The notes below the pieces were generated by a model that did not search any database, was not told the origin of the DNA, and saw only the letters and a program-made list of their open reading frames with translations. Positions 1-9,640 of a DNA stretch of 64,000 nt are shown piece after piece. The DNA is taken from contig NZ_DLFW01000047.1 of assembly GCF_002482385.1 (NCBI RefSeq), positions 206,405 through 270,404 on the forward strand. Direction: 5' to 3'. A program made the position numbers and the translations under genes. Each line of letters opens with the position of its first letter. The first letter of the stretch is position 1. Source of the stretch: Dysgonomonas sp. UBA7710. GTDB taxonomy: Bacteria > Bacteroidota > Bacteroidia > Bacteroidales > Dysgonomonadaceae.

Positions 1-2
1 GT

Positions 3-1556
3 GCAGCTCAATTAACCAATGATGAAACTGCTCAGATGTACTCCTACATATATCTGGGCCAAGCTCTGGTGATGAATGGAGAAGAACGGAAATCCAAGTA
101 TTATATTGATAAGTCTCTGGAACTGGCTACAAAATTATCCAACGATTCTGCATTAGCATCTGTATATAACGGATTAGGGCTGTATGCATCTAATGTAGAA
201 ATGGATTACTACAGGTCCATTAATTATTTCTTTCAAGGCATCGAAGCCGCAAAACGAAGTTCTCACGAACGTTTATATTCAATATTACTATGCAACATAT
301 CCGGGATATACTATCTGAAAAGAGATACGCAAGGCCTCAAATATGCATTGGAATGTTATACTTTGGGACACGAAAAAGATGATGCCTACCTTATTTATTG
401 CGGGTCTACCAATTCGGCTTATATGTTCTTCTTGTTGGGAAACTATGACGAAGCACTGAAGTATATTAAAGAAGCTGAATTTATTACTGAAAAAAATAAT
501 TTCTACGATAAAACGAACTTGTACAATTTGTATGGAAATATATTATTCCGGTCGGGCGATAATAAAGCAGCGATAGATGCTTTTTACAAAGCCTTAGAAT
601 ATAAGGACCAATCGCAAATATCTTCAGTAGCCAACACATACCTTAGCTTGTCAAAAGTTTTTATAAAACAAAAACAATATAAAGAGTCTGTTGCATTACT
701 GGAACTGGGATTAGATCTTTCAATAAAAAACAAAAATACGATTCATGTACCGGAATTATATGAGTATATATCCATATCTTATGAATTAGATCGCGATTAC
801 AATAATGCATTGAAATATTATAAGATTTTCCAATCCTTTTCAGATAGCATATACAATGCAGAGAAAGAACGTTCCTTAAGCGAACTAAGAATAAAGTATG
901 ATACTGAAAAACATGAAAATGAGATAAAACAGAGTAAGCTGAGTTTGCTACAGAAGGAGAAAAGATTCCAGCTACTCCTTTTCGCTTTTATTCTGATCTT
1001 TCTTATATTAGGAGGAACCTACATTTCTTATTATAAAAAAAACAAGTTATACCTTCAAATAGTAAAAAGAAATAAGGAAGCCATAAAACGTGAAGCGAAC
1101 CTGAGAATGCAAATAGACGAACTTAGAAATAGAATGGGAAAGGAAACCGGTACAGAAAAATATTCTGTATCATCGATGAGTGAGGAAAAAGAAATAAAGC
1201 TATACGAAGAGTTGACTAACCTCATGAGGAATGAACATATATATAAACAGAATGATTTGACAAAAGAAAAGCTGGCGGCACTATTAAATACAAACAGAAC
1301 TTATTTATCACAGGTAATAAACAAATATTCCGGCTTGTCATTTACTCACTTCATTAATTCCTTCCGTATAGAGGATGCTGTTCATGTCTTGTCCGACCCT
1401 AATAATGACATTCCACTTAAAGCTCTTTCTTCCGATATTGGGTTTAATTCTACGACTACCTTCTATACGGCATTTCAATCCTCAGTTGGTATGACCCCAT
1501 CTCTCTATAGAGAAAAAGTACATCTGTTAGACAAGCAAGAACGAAAAAGACAATAG
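3..1556 (+). CDS. TPR-domain transmembrane AraC-type regulator (5' partial)
   Basis: The frame is open from base 3, and the residues before the first ATG (base 36) continue the helical repeat pattern, so the true start lies outside the window and about 517 C-terminal residues are visible. Tandem TPR-like helices fill the first ~290 residues. A charged coiled-coil stretch precedes one membrane helix (LLLFAFILIFLILGGTYI), and a second coiled coil leads to a C-terminal AraC-type double helix-turn-helix (last ~110 residues, with KEKLAALLNTNRTYLSQVIN and a second helix pair around DIGFNSTTTFYTAFQ). This architecture is common in Bacteroidota: a presumed periplasmic TPR sensor joined to a cytoplasmic DNA-binding domain without a kinase. 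It lies 157 bp upstream of a SusC gene in the same direction and is probably its regulator. The ligand is unknown. Confidence 0.85.
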   Translation, partial: AAQLTNDETAQMYSYIYLGQALVMNGEERKSKYYIDKSLELATKLSNDSALASVYNGLGLYASNVEMDYYRSINYFFQGIEAAKRSSHERLYSILLCNISGIYYLKRDTQGLKYALECYTLGHEKDDAYLIYCGSTNSAYMFFLLGNYDEALKYIKEAEFITEKNNFYDKTNLYNLYGNILFRSGDNKAAIDAFYKALEYKDQSQISSVANTYLSLSKVFIKQKQYKESVALLELGLDLSIKNKNTIHVPELYEYISISYELDRDYNNALKYYKIFQSFSDSIYNAEKERSLSELRIKYDTEKHENEIKQSKLSLLQKEKRFQLLLFAFILIFLILGGTYISYYKKNKLYLQIVKRNKEAIKREANLRMQIDELRNRMGKETGTEKYSVSSMSEEKEIKLYEELTNLMRNEHIYKQNDLTKEKLAALLNTNRTYLSQVINKYSGLSFTHFINSFRIEDAVHVLSDPNNDIPLKALSSDIGFNSTTTFYTAFQSSVGMTPSLYREKVHLLDKQERKRQ

Positions 1557-1573
1557 CTGAATGCTCTCTAATC

Positions 1574-1599
1574 AGTGATAATTATATCATTTTATCACT
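1574..1599 (+). terminator. Small hairpin after the TPR-AraC gene
   Basis: AGTGATAA and TTATCACT form a perfect 8-bp inverted repeat with a 10-nt loop, 18 nt after the stop codon. Only AAAAGTTTT follows, so this is a weak terminator at best. It could instead be a regulatory palindrome in the SusC promoter region. Confidence 0.3.
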
Positions 1600-1713
1600 A
1601 AAAGTTTTACAAAAACAACAATTGCCAATATTGACGTATCATTTTCAGTTGTTTTAACAATTGTTTTCTTTTATTTTACCTTCTCGCATGTATTATTTGA
1701 AATAAGGTCTAAT

Positions 1714-4700
1714 ATGAAGAAAATTGTAGCTTTTAGTATTTTTATGATCTTTATCTTATTTAATATAGATAAAGCTGATGCACAAAACAACACGAAATCT
1801 GAATTTACAGTTTCCGGAATTGTTACTGATGAAGACCAACTCCCGATAATAGGAGCGGTCATTTCAGTAAAAAGAGATGGGAAAATTACAGGTGGTACAA
1901 CAACTGATTCTGATGGGCATTATACTATAAATGCCAGGTCGGAATCGGATTCTCTTATATTCTCGTATTTAGGATATATTCCCCGGAATTATATTATAGG
2001 AGGAAGGAGGATTTTGAATGTCGAGATGCGATCATCGATAACGGGTTTGGATGAAGTAGTTGTTACCGGTTATCAGACTATATCTAAAGAACGGGCTACC
2101 GGATCTTTCTCTAAGGTAACATCAGGAACACTTGACAAACAACGGCTGAGTGACCTCAATACACTCCTTGAAGGGCAGGTTGCCGGTTTTACCGGCGGAT
2201 TATTGAGGGGTACAACTTCAATGTATGGAACAACACAACCATTATATGTGGTAGACGGTTTCCCTATAGAAAATGTCAGGTATGATGCATATACCGGCAA
2301 AGCAACAGAAGGCCTTCCCGAACTTAATATGGAAGATATAGAAAGTATTACAGTATTGAAAGATGCCGCTGCAACATCGATTTATGGAGCCAGAGCAGCA
2401 AATGGAGTCGTTGTTATTATCACAAAAAAAGCATCGAAAGGGAAAGTGCAAGTATCTTTCTCCAGTACGTTTACCTTTTCTCCGTATTCTTATTATAAAG
2501 ACGGGTTAACCAATTCAGGTGACATTATTGATATAGAAAGGGAATGGGCTTCAAACAATAAATCATTACAAGGTACCGATGCCCCGGCTTATGCTCAGCG
2601 CATGCTTGATTCCAATATATATCCGACTCAGGGAATAACATCTATTCTTAATTACTATACCGGGAAGATATCCGAAACTGAGCTTGAACAGAAATTAAAC
2701 ACACTCTCTGCGCAAGGTTACAGCTATTATAATGATGTAGAGAAATATGCTAAACGAAATCCATTCTATCAACAATATAATCTATCGGTAGGGAAAACAA
2801 CAGATAATAATATGTTCAAAGCCTCCATTACATATCGGGATAACAAGCAGGCTGACCGTTACACCGACGATCAGTCAATAGGTGTTAACATTACAAATAA
2901 CCTTGAGGTAACCAAATGGCTGAAACTTGACATAGGAACTTATAATTACTACCAGAAACAAAATAAACAATCTTATGATGCCTTATCTCCGGGATACAAG
3001 TATATGCCTTATGATGTACTAAAAAATACAGATGGCAGTAATTATACGTCATTAGCTTCGTCACGGTTAACTAAAGATAATTATGCGCTGATAAGCGATT
3101 ATGGTTTGTATAATATGGATATAACTCCGCTTAACGAACTGGGTCTGAATAGAGCGAAAACTAACAGTTTTCAAAACAGGACTTATGGTAGATTAAACAT
3201 AGCATTTGTAGAATGGCTCAATTTCAGTAGCATGTTCCAATATGAATATGGTTCTGACCAGTATTCTAAACTATCAACTAAAGATTCTTACGCTGTACGG
3301 TCAAGGGTGAATAATATGGCTTCGCGGACAAACAATACAACAGTATTTAATATTCCATATGGTAATATTTATAACACAGTCGATTTTTATTCTAAAGCAT
3401 ACACATTGCGCCAGCAACTCAATTTTGATAAAACTTTCGGCCAGAAACATCAGGTAACCGCTTTGATCGGAAATGAGGTCCGCGAAAATAAATATGAAAT
3501 ATCCAACAATACATTATTTAACTATGACCCTGATATTCTATCATATACTCTTATCGATGCAGCAACATTAGCTAAAGGAGTAAGTCCTTTCTGGGGAGGA
3601 ACATTCTATTCTTCAGACATTGCTTCCAGGAGTGAAGTGACAAACAGATTTGTTTCTTATTATGGAAATGCAGCTTATTCCTACGATGATAAATATTTAT
3701 TTACAGGAAGTTTGCGTTGGGACAGATCCAATCTTTGGGGAACGGCCTCCAAATATCAAAACAAGCCTATCTGGTCTACCGGCTTGGGCTGGAATATAGA
3801 TAAAGAATCATTTATGACCATTGGATGGATAGATCGCCTTAAACTGAGAACTTCTTATGGGATTGGTGGCAATATCGCTAAAGACAAAGCCCCGTATATG
3901 GTTGCTTATTACTCAACAAATGCAAATGTGGGAGGAACTCAGGGATCTATATCTTCTCGTCCCAATCCTTCATTATCATGGGAAAAAACAACCACAACAA
4001 ATATCGGTATAGATTTCGCCTTGTTTAAAAACAGATTAAGCGGGACTATAGAATATTATAATAAATACGGTAAAGACCTGCTTTCGAGCACAATGGGGGT
4101 ACCAACTGAAGGATTCGGCTATTCCACGTATCAGATCAATAATGGTGAAATGAGAAACAGAGGTGTGGAAATAACCTTATCCGGAGATATTATCCGCACT
4201 AAAGATTTTACTTTAAACTCTACTTTAATTTACGGATACAATAAGAATAAAGTAACATATGTGAATGTTGAAGCACCCGTTTACTATCTTCAGATAGACT
4301 ATCCGACAGCTTATCCCCGCATAGGAAATCCATATCAGGCTATATATGCCTATAAATGGGCCGGACTCAGCGCCGACGGGCTACCTCAGGTATATAATGA
4401 AAAGGGAGATGTTGTATCCTCTGTGCCTACCAGTCTTGATGCGATTGTATATGCAGGTACTACAGTACCGGTTCATAGTGGTTCGTTTAGCAGTAATATA
4501 CGTTATAAGGATTTTGATTTATCGTTTATGTTGATATATGAAACAGGACACAAAATGCGTAATACCTTCTTGCCAACATTAGGTACTTCATATTCCAGCG
4601 CAGCTTATTCTTACATAACCAATATTACCGCAACCAACAAAGATATCGTAAACCGTTGGCGCACCCCCGGAGATGAAGCTCATACAAATATACCTCGCAT

Positions 4701-4977
4701 TATTTTTGCAGAAAGTCCTTTCTATAGTAGTGATCTGTATAGTATATATGCCAATGCTGATATAAATGTAATCGATGCTGCTAATCTCAGATTGAGTAAT
4801 ATCTCCTTGTCATACAGTATACCTGGAAATATTTGCCAAAAGGTATTTCTGCGAAATGCACGTTTACAGTTCAATATAGAGAACCTGTTCACTCTCGCCA
4901 AAAGCGATGAGGCTAAATACCTGCTAGGCGGATACAATAGCCCTAACTATGTATGGGGGTTATATTTAAACTTTTAA
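1714..4977 (+). CDS. SusC/RagA-family TonB-dependent outer-membrane transporter
   Basis: This 1087-residue protein has a signal peptide ending near ADAQ, a carboxypeptidase-regulatory-like beta-sandwich (~residues 32-105, VSGIVTDEDQLPIIGAVISV), the linker LDEVVVTGYQ, and a plug with the family signatures QPLYVVDGFPIENV and AATSIYGARAANGVVVI. A 22-strand beta-barrel should fill the rest, ending in GLYLNF. SusC proteins import substrates across the outer membrane using TonB energy, with a SusD lid. The SusD gene follows after 21 bp. No glycoside hydrolase is nearby; the next genes encode thiol-redox proteins and a cysteine desulfidase-like enzyme, so the cargo may be a peptide or sulfur compound rather than a glycan (inference). 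The N-terminal regulatory-type domain fits SusC proteins controlled by a one-component sensor rather than an anti-sigma factor. Confidence 0.95.
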   Translation: MKKIVAFSIFMIFILFNIDKADAQNNTKSEFTVSGIVTDEDQLPIIGAVISVKRDGKITGGTTTDSDGHYTINARSESDSLIFSYLGYIPRNYIIGGRRILNVEMRSSITGLDEVVVTGYQTISKERATGSFSKVTSGTLDKQRLSDLNTLLEGQVAGFTGGLLRGTTSMYGTTQPLYVVDGFPIENVRYDAYTGKATEGLPELNMEDIESITVLKDAAATSIYGARAANGVVVIITKKASKGKVQVSFSSTFTFSPYSYYKDGLTNSGDIIDIEREWASNNKSLQGTDAPAYAQRMLDSNIYPTQGITSILNYYTGKISETELEQKLNTLSAQGYSYYNDVEKYAKRNPFYQQYNLSVGKTTDNNMFKASITYRDNKQADRYTDDQSIGVNITNNLEVTKWLKLDIGTYNYYQKQNKQSYDALSPGYKYMPYDVLKNTDGSNYTSLASSRLTKDNYALISDYGLYNMDITPLNELGLNRAKTNSFQNRTYGRLNIAFVEWLNFSSMFQYEYGSDQYSKLSTKDSYAVRSRVNNMASRTNNTTVFNIPYGNIYNTVDFYSKAYTLRQQLNFDKTFGQKHQVTALIGNEVRENKYEISNNTLFNYDPDILSYTLIDAATLAKGVSPFWGGTFYSSDIASRSEVTNRFVSYYGNAAYSYDDKYLFTGSLRWDRSNLWGTASKYQNKPIWSTGLGWNIDKESFMTIGWIDRLKLRTSYGIGGNIAKDKAPYMVAYYSTNANVGGTQGSISSRPNPSLSWEKTTTTNIGIDFALFKNRLSGTIEYYNKYGKDLLSSTMGVPTEGFGYSTYQINNGEMRNRGVEITLSGDIIRTKDFTLNSTLIYGYNKNKVTYVNVEAPVYYLQIDYPTAYPRIGNPYQAIYAYKWAGLSADGLPQVYNEKGDVVSSVPTSLDAIVYAGTTVPVHSGSFSSNIRYKDFDLSFMLIYETGHKMRNTFLPTLGTSYSSAAYSYITNITATNKDIVNRWRTPGDEAHTNIPRIIFAESPFYSSDLYSIYANADINVIDAANLRLSNISLSYSIPGNICQKVFLRNARLQFNIENLFTLAKSDEAKYLLGGYNSPNYVWGLYLNF

Positions 4978-4998
4978 ATAATTAAATACAATTGATAT

Positions 4999-6411
4999 AT
5001 GAAAACCAATATATTTCCTATAAAATTATTATTTGTATTTGTTCTTACCTTGTCATTTACAGCATGTAACGATTACCTCGATATTCTGCCGAAGGGTGAA
5101 AGAATTCCTACTACCCTTTCCGATTTTGAGGCTTTGCTAAGAGATGAATATGGTACCCACAGGCTGGATGCATCCAATGCAATAAATCTACTAAATGACA
5201 GATATCAGACAATTGCTAATTTGAATTACTATCCTTTAACCAAGGCAAATTATATGTGGGATGAAAATGCAAACCGCATAGAGCTGAATAATTCGGATGA
5301 AACAATGTATTACGCCAGCTATGCCTCTATCTCTACATGTAACCTGATTATAGAACATGCCCCAACTGCGACAGAAAGTACAGATGCTGAGTGTAATGAA
5401 GTTATTGCCTATGCAAAAGTACTACGTGCTATAAATTATTTTTATCTGGTAAATTTTTATGCTGAAACTTATCAGGAAAATAATGCTGCCACTAAAAACG
5501 CAGTACCCCTTATAACAAATGCTAATATCGGCGCTTCGTATCAACAACTGACCGTAAAAGGAATATACGATTTTATCCTAAATGACATGCAGGAAGCTTT
5601 GCCATTTCTGAAATCTGAATCACCAACCCCTTTACATCCAAACTTAGGGACAGCTTATGCATTTTATGCACGTGTGTATCTACAGATGAGTAATTATACG
5701 AAAGCTCTGGAATATGCAAATCTGGCTTTAGCCGAGAATGGCCAATTGTATGATTGGACAACGTATTATTCAGAAAATAAAACACAGATAGAAACTCCTG
5801 ATTCATACACCACGACAGCTTCACCAACAGGGCATTACTATATTGAAAATTATTATTTCAGGCATGGAGCTTCATCCTATTCTTCAACAGAAAATCCTAT
5901 TTCTGTCGAACGCAAAGCTAAATTTGAAGATGGGGATGCCAGAGCTGCAGCTCGCTGGAAAGTCAGAACTGTAGGGACAGAAACATATTGCGTAAGTACT
6001 ACCCGTGGATTTTTCAACGCAGGAGGCATCACTACTACAGAGGTTTATCTTATTAAGGCTGAATGCCTTGCCCGTAGTGGAAAGTACAGCGAAGCAATGA
6101 ATGAACTTAATAAAGTCCGGGAAAAACGTATTTTATCCGAAAAATATGTGCCACTTACAGCTTCTACAGAGGAGAAAGCTATAGAATATATCCGTCGTAC
6201 GAAAGATAATGAGTTGATATTGACTATTATTCCTTTTGCCGATGCACGCCGATATAATACTGAGACTAAATATGCCCGTACACTGAGTAAAGTGGTAGAC
6301 GGACAAACAATTTTACTGTCACCGGCATCTCACATGTGGACAATGCCTTTCCCTATGGGAGCTATTAAGAATCCGGGTAATGGTACAATTATACAAAACG
6401 TAAGTAAATAA
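4999..6411 (+). CDS. SusD/RagB-family surface lipoprotein
   Basis: This 470-residue protein has a lipoprotein signal with the lipobox cysteine at TAC (residue ~23), followed by NDYLDILPKGERIPTTLSDF, a typical SusD N terminus. TPR-like helices follow, then the family C terminus with ITTTEVYLIKAECLARSGKY and a repeat of helices ending in a short lid region. It is compact; glycan-binding SusD proteins are often 500-650 residues, and RagB-type peptide binders also fall near this size. It should sit on the cell surface as the lid of the preceding SusC. Close spacing on both sides (21 and 20 bp) marks an operon with the thioredoxin-like gene. The ligand cannot be read from sequence. Confidence 0.93.
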   Translation: MKTNIFPIKLLFVFVLTLSFTACNDYLDILPKGERIPTTLSDFEALLRDEYGTHRLDASNAINLLNDRYQTIANLNYYPLTKANYMWDENANRIELNNSDETMYYASYASISTCNLIIEHAPTATESTDAECNEVIAYAKVLRAINYFYLVNFYAETYQENNAATKNAVPLITNANIGASYQQLTVKGIYDFILNDMQEALPFLKSESPTPLHPNLGTAYAFYARVYLQMSNYTKALEYANLALAENGQLYDWTTYYSENKTQIETPDSYTTTASPTGHYYIENYYFRHGASSYSSTENPISVERKAKFEDGDARAAARWKVRTVGTETYCVSTTRGFFNAGGITTTEVYLIKAECLARSGKYSEAMNELNKVREKRILSEKYVPLTASTEEKAIEYIRRTKDNELILTIIPFADARRYNTETKYARTLSKVVDGQTILLSPASHMWTMPFPMGAIKNPGNGTIIQNVSK

Positions 6412-6431
6412 CACTAAAAAACATAATCGTC

Positions 6432-7607
6432 ATGAAACTTTTAAAGAATCTATCGGCTTTTTTAATAGCAAGTACAATAATGATTTCTTGTACTGAAAAA
6501 CCAGCTACATCATATACCATTGAGGGAAACCTTCAAGGCATACCAGATGGGGCTAAAGTTGAATTAATTCCGGGAGCTACCCATAAGGATGAAAAGCCTG
6601 TTGCTGAGTCTGTTGTTACAGATGGAAAATTTACATTTACAGGAGCGACCGATGAACCCCGGATATTTTATATACATATAGCTGAAAGCCGGGGATTGGC
6701 AAAACTTATGGTTGAAAATGGGAAAATCGAATTAACCGGAGATGTAAAAAAGAATGAACAAGGTGATATTATTAATTATAATTTCGAGGGTATAATAGTG
6801 AAAGGGAGCAAATCACATGATCTTTATTTGCAAAAAATATCTCCAAGAAAGATGTTGGACTCTTTATACACAGCTTACCATGACAATAATAAAGAAATAT
6901 CAGAAGCTATCGGTCAGGCACGTGTAACAAAAAATAAGACTCTGTTAGACTCATTGAACCAAACTGATGCGGCAAAGAAACTGGCTGCAGATGAAAAAAA
7001 CTTCTTTGAAACTGTAGAAAAAACAATGAAAGGTATTATCATGGATAATAAAGATTCATGGTGGGGTCCGATGCTGATGCTGGATGTTATGAGTTATTTT
7101 ACTGAAGAACAAAAGCCTTGGTATGAAGAATTTTCACAGGAAGCAAAAGACAGTTATTATGGTAAGATGGTAAAAAAAGAGTTATTCCCTGAAGGATTTG
7201 TCGGAAAACCTCTCCCTGCATTTATTCTTATAGGCAAAGACGATAAAGAAACTACGGTGGCAGGAGTAAGCAAAGGTAAGAAATATACTCTTGTCGATTT
7301 TTGGGCGTCATGGTGTGCTCCGTGCCGCAAGGAAATACCTAACCTGAAAAAATTATATGAAAAATATTCATCGAAAGGATTTGAGATTGTTAGCATTTCA
7401 ATAGATAAAAAAGAAGCCGACTGGGAAAAGGCCCTTAAGGAAGAAAAACTGGTATGGCCTAACTATCTGGATACGAAAGGCGCTAGTGATGCCCTTAATG
7501 TGAAAGCCATCCCGGCAATGTTTTTAATCGATGACAAAGGCATCATTATTGCAGAAAAGATAAGAGGTGAAGAGTTAGAAAATAAACTCGCAGACTTGTT
7601 TAAATAA
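6432..7607 (+). CDS. DUF4369 / TlpA-like thioredoxin-fold lipoprotein
   Basis: This 391-residue lipoprotein (lipobox ISC, residue ~20) has an N-terminal beta-rich DUF4369-like region (~25-130), a helical middle, and a C-terminal TlpA/ResA-type thioredoxin domain (~255-391). The active site is WASWCAPCRKE with redox cysteines at residues 295 and 298, and the cis-proline loop is at AIPAMFLID. Such proteins are membrane-anchored thiol-disulfide reductants in the periplasm. The gene is 20 bp after SusD and 13 bp before a DsbD gene, which is the usual electron source for this type of thioredoxin, so the pair probably works together. The role may be reduction of imported disulfides or upkeep of the transporter; I infer this from context only. 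Confidence 0.9.
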   Translation: MKLLKNLSAFLIASTIMISCTEKPATSYTIEGNLQGIPDGAKVELIPGATHKDEKPVAESVVTDGKFTFTGATDEPRIFYIHIAESRGLAKLMVENGKIELTGDVKKNEQGDIINYNFEGIIVKGSKSHDLYLQKISPRKMLDSLYTAYHDNNKEISEAIGQARVTKNKTLLDSLNQTDAAKKLAADEKNFFETVEKTMKGIIMDNKDSWWGPMLMLDVMSYFTEEQKPWYEEFSQEAKDSYYGKMVKKELFPEGFVGKPLPAFILIGKDDKETTVAGVSKGKKYTLVDFWASWCAPCRKEIPNLKKLYEKYSSKGFEIVSISIDKKEADWEKALKEEKLVWPNYLDTKGASDALNVKAIPAMFLIDDKGIIIAEKIRGEELENKLADLFK

Positions 7608-7620
7608 AACAAGGTAGCCT

Positions 7621-9555
7621 ATGAAAAAAATATTTTTTTCATTATTACTCTCCGTTTTGGCAATCAGTTCCATTGCTCAGATTCAGGAACCTGTAAAATT
7701 TTCCGCTGAATTGAAAATTATTTCAGATTCAGAAGCGGAAATAATTTTCACAGGAACGATCGATGATGGCTGGCATGTTTATTCTACCGAATTACCATCC
7801 GGAGGACCAATTTCCTCATCCATTACGATAGAAGAAATTAAAGGAGCTGAAACAGATGGGAAACTTACATCCGGAGGCTCGGAAATTAAAGCATTCGATA
7901 AAGTATTCGAAATCAATCTTCGTTATTTTGAGAAAAACGTAGTATTTGTTCAAAAAATAAAGATTACAGCCCCCGTGTATCAAATAAAAGGGTATCTCGA
8001 ATATGCAGCATGCAATGAGGAAAGCTGTTTGCCGCCGGCTGATGTTTCTTTCAATTATACAAACGGGGATGTCGAGGCTATAGCAGGAAACAGCCAGACT
8101 GGAGTTTCCGGTGTATCCGAAAGTTCTGACTATTGGACGCCTGTGATTAAAGAGTTGGATAGCTTTGGTGAAACATTTGGAAAAAGTGACACATCCTGGA
8201 TATATATTTTTATTACCGGTTTTTTAGGTGGACTGCTTGCATTATTCACTCCTTGTGTATGGCCGATAATACCCATGACCGTGAGTTTCTTCCTGAAAAA
8301 GAATAAGGCCAGGAAGAGAGGTATCAGGGATGCTATAACTTACGGTGTATCTATAATTGTGATATACGTTCTTCTAGGCTTGGCCGTAACTCTGATATTT
8401 GGGGCCAGTGCGCTTAATGCGCTATCGACAAATGCAATATTCAACATATTGTTTTTCCTTATGCTGGTTATATTTGCTGCGTCATTCTTCGGAGCTTTCG
8501 AAATCACATTGCCTTCCTCGTGGAGTACTGCTGTAGACAGCAAAGCTGAGAAAACCGGAGGACTTATAGGTATTTTCCTTATGGCATTTACTCTAGCTTT
8601 GGTTTCATTTTCCTGTACCGGGCCTATTATAGGGTTTCTGTTAGTAGAAGTATCTACGACCGGGAGTATTGTGGCTCCGGCCATTGGAATGTTAGGATTT
8701 GCAGTAGCATTAGCTTTGCCTTTTACATTCTTTGCTTTATTTCCATCTTTTCTTAAATCAGCACCGAAGTCCGGCGGATGGATGAATGTGGTAAAAATCT
8801 TTTTAGGATTTATAGAACTTGCTTTTGCTCTTAAATTTCTATCCGTTGCAGATCTTGCGTATGGTTGGGGAATTCTTGACCGGGAAGCATTCCTCTCGCT
8901 ATGGATAGTTATATTCGGCCTGTTAGGGATATATATGCTCGGGAAGATCAAATTCCCCCACGACGATGACAGCACTAAAGTCAGCATCCCGCGTTTCTTT
9001 CTCGGCCTGTTTTCTATTGCTTTTGCAATATATATGATACCGGGATTATGGGGAGCCCCGTTAAAAGCGATCAGCGCTTTCTCTCCGCCGATGAATACTC
9101 AGGATTTCAATTTGTATACAAAAGAAGTGCATGCAAAGTTCGATGATTTCGATATTGGTATGGAGTATGCAAAAAAGAGCGGAAAGCCTGTTATGATTGA
9201 TTTTACAGGATATGGGTGTGTAAACTGCAGAAAAATGGAATTAGCGGTTTGGACTGACAGTAAAGTAAGCAAGATTATCGATAATGACTACATACTTATT
9301 ACATTGTTTGTTGATGATAAACGCCCATTGCGACAACCGATAACAATTATTGAAAACGGAAAAGAAATTACACTTAGATCTATTGGAGACAGATGGAGTT
9401 ATCTACAACGGATAAAATTTGGCGCAAATGCACAACCATTTTATGTATTGCTCGATAATAATGGAAAGCCTCTAAACAAATCATATGCTTATGATGAAAA
9501 TATAGACAAATATGTCGAATTTCTGCAAACAGGTCTTGATAATTATAAAAAGTAA
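7621..9555 (+). CDS. dsbD: Thiol:disulfide interchange protein DsbD
   Basis: This 644-residue protein has all three DsbD parts. A signal peptide (to ~20) precedes an N-terminal immunoglobulin-like domain with the redox pair C131/C136 in AACNEESCLPP. A central membrane domain of about eight helices (~193-480) has the intramembrane cysteines in LFTPCVWPIIPMT (C212) and SFSCTGPIIG. A C-terminal thioredoxin domain carries GYGCVNCRKME (cysteines near 533 and 536). DsbD passes electrons from cytoplasmic thioredoxin across the inner membrane to periplasmic thiol proteins. Here it directly follows a TlpA-like lipoprotein, its likely partner. Inclusion in a SusC/SusD operon is unusual and suggests that the imported substrate, or the import machinery, needs reducing power. 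Confidence 0.94.
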   Translation: MKKIFFSLLLSVLAISSIAQIQEPVKFSAELKIISDSEAEIIFTGTIDDGWHVYSTELPSGGPISSSITIEEIKGAETDGKLTSGGSEIKAFDKVFEINLRYFEKNVVFVQKIKITAPVYQIKGYLEYAACNEESCLPPADVSFNYTNGDVEAIAGNSQTGVSGVSESSDYWTPVIKELDSFGETFGKSDTSWIYIFITGFLGGLLALFTPCVWPIIPMTVSFFLKKNKARKRGIRDAITYGVSIIVIYVLLGLAVTLIFGASALNALSTNAIFNILFFLMLVIFAASFFGAFEITLPSSWSTAVDSKAEKTGGLIGIFLMAFTLALVSFSCTGPIIGFLLVEVSTTGSIVAPAIGMLGFAVALALPFTFFALFPSFLKSAPKSGGWMNVVKIFLGFIELAFALKFLSVADLAYGWGILDREAFLSLWIVIFGLLGIYMLGKIKFPHDDDSTKVSIPRFFLGLFSIAFAIYMIPGLWGAPLKAISAFSPPMNTQDFNLYTKEVHAKFDDFDIGMEYAKKSGKPVMIDFTGYGCVNCRKMELAVWTDSKVSKIIDNDYILITLFVDDKRPLRQPITIIENGKEITLRSIGDRWSYLQRIKFGANAQPFYVLLDNNGKPLNKSYAYDENIDKYVEFLQTGLDNYKK

Positions 9556-9583
9556 ATAATACTCTTTTCTTACAGATGATCTT

Positions 9584-9624
9584 AGAGGGAATTTTATAAT
9601 ATTAATAATACTGAAGTTCCCTCT
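9584..9624. promoter_or_regulatory. Inverted repeat between dsbD and the desulfidase gene
   Basis: AGAGGGAA (9584-9591) and TTCCCTCT (9617-9624) are perfect 8-bp arms separated by 25 AT-rich nucleotides, 16 nt before the next start codon. It could be an attenuator or partial terminator, or a stem exposing the start of the downstream gene. There is no clear T-run. Confidence 0.35.
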
Positions 9625-9640
9625 GGTTATATTATATCTT

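Noticed and set aside
8340..8987. 215-codon open frame antisense to dsbD
   Set aside because: It lies entirely inside the membrane domain of a clear DsbD gene, shows no protein features, and arises from the codon pattern of hydrophobic helices on the other strand.
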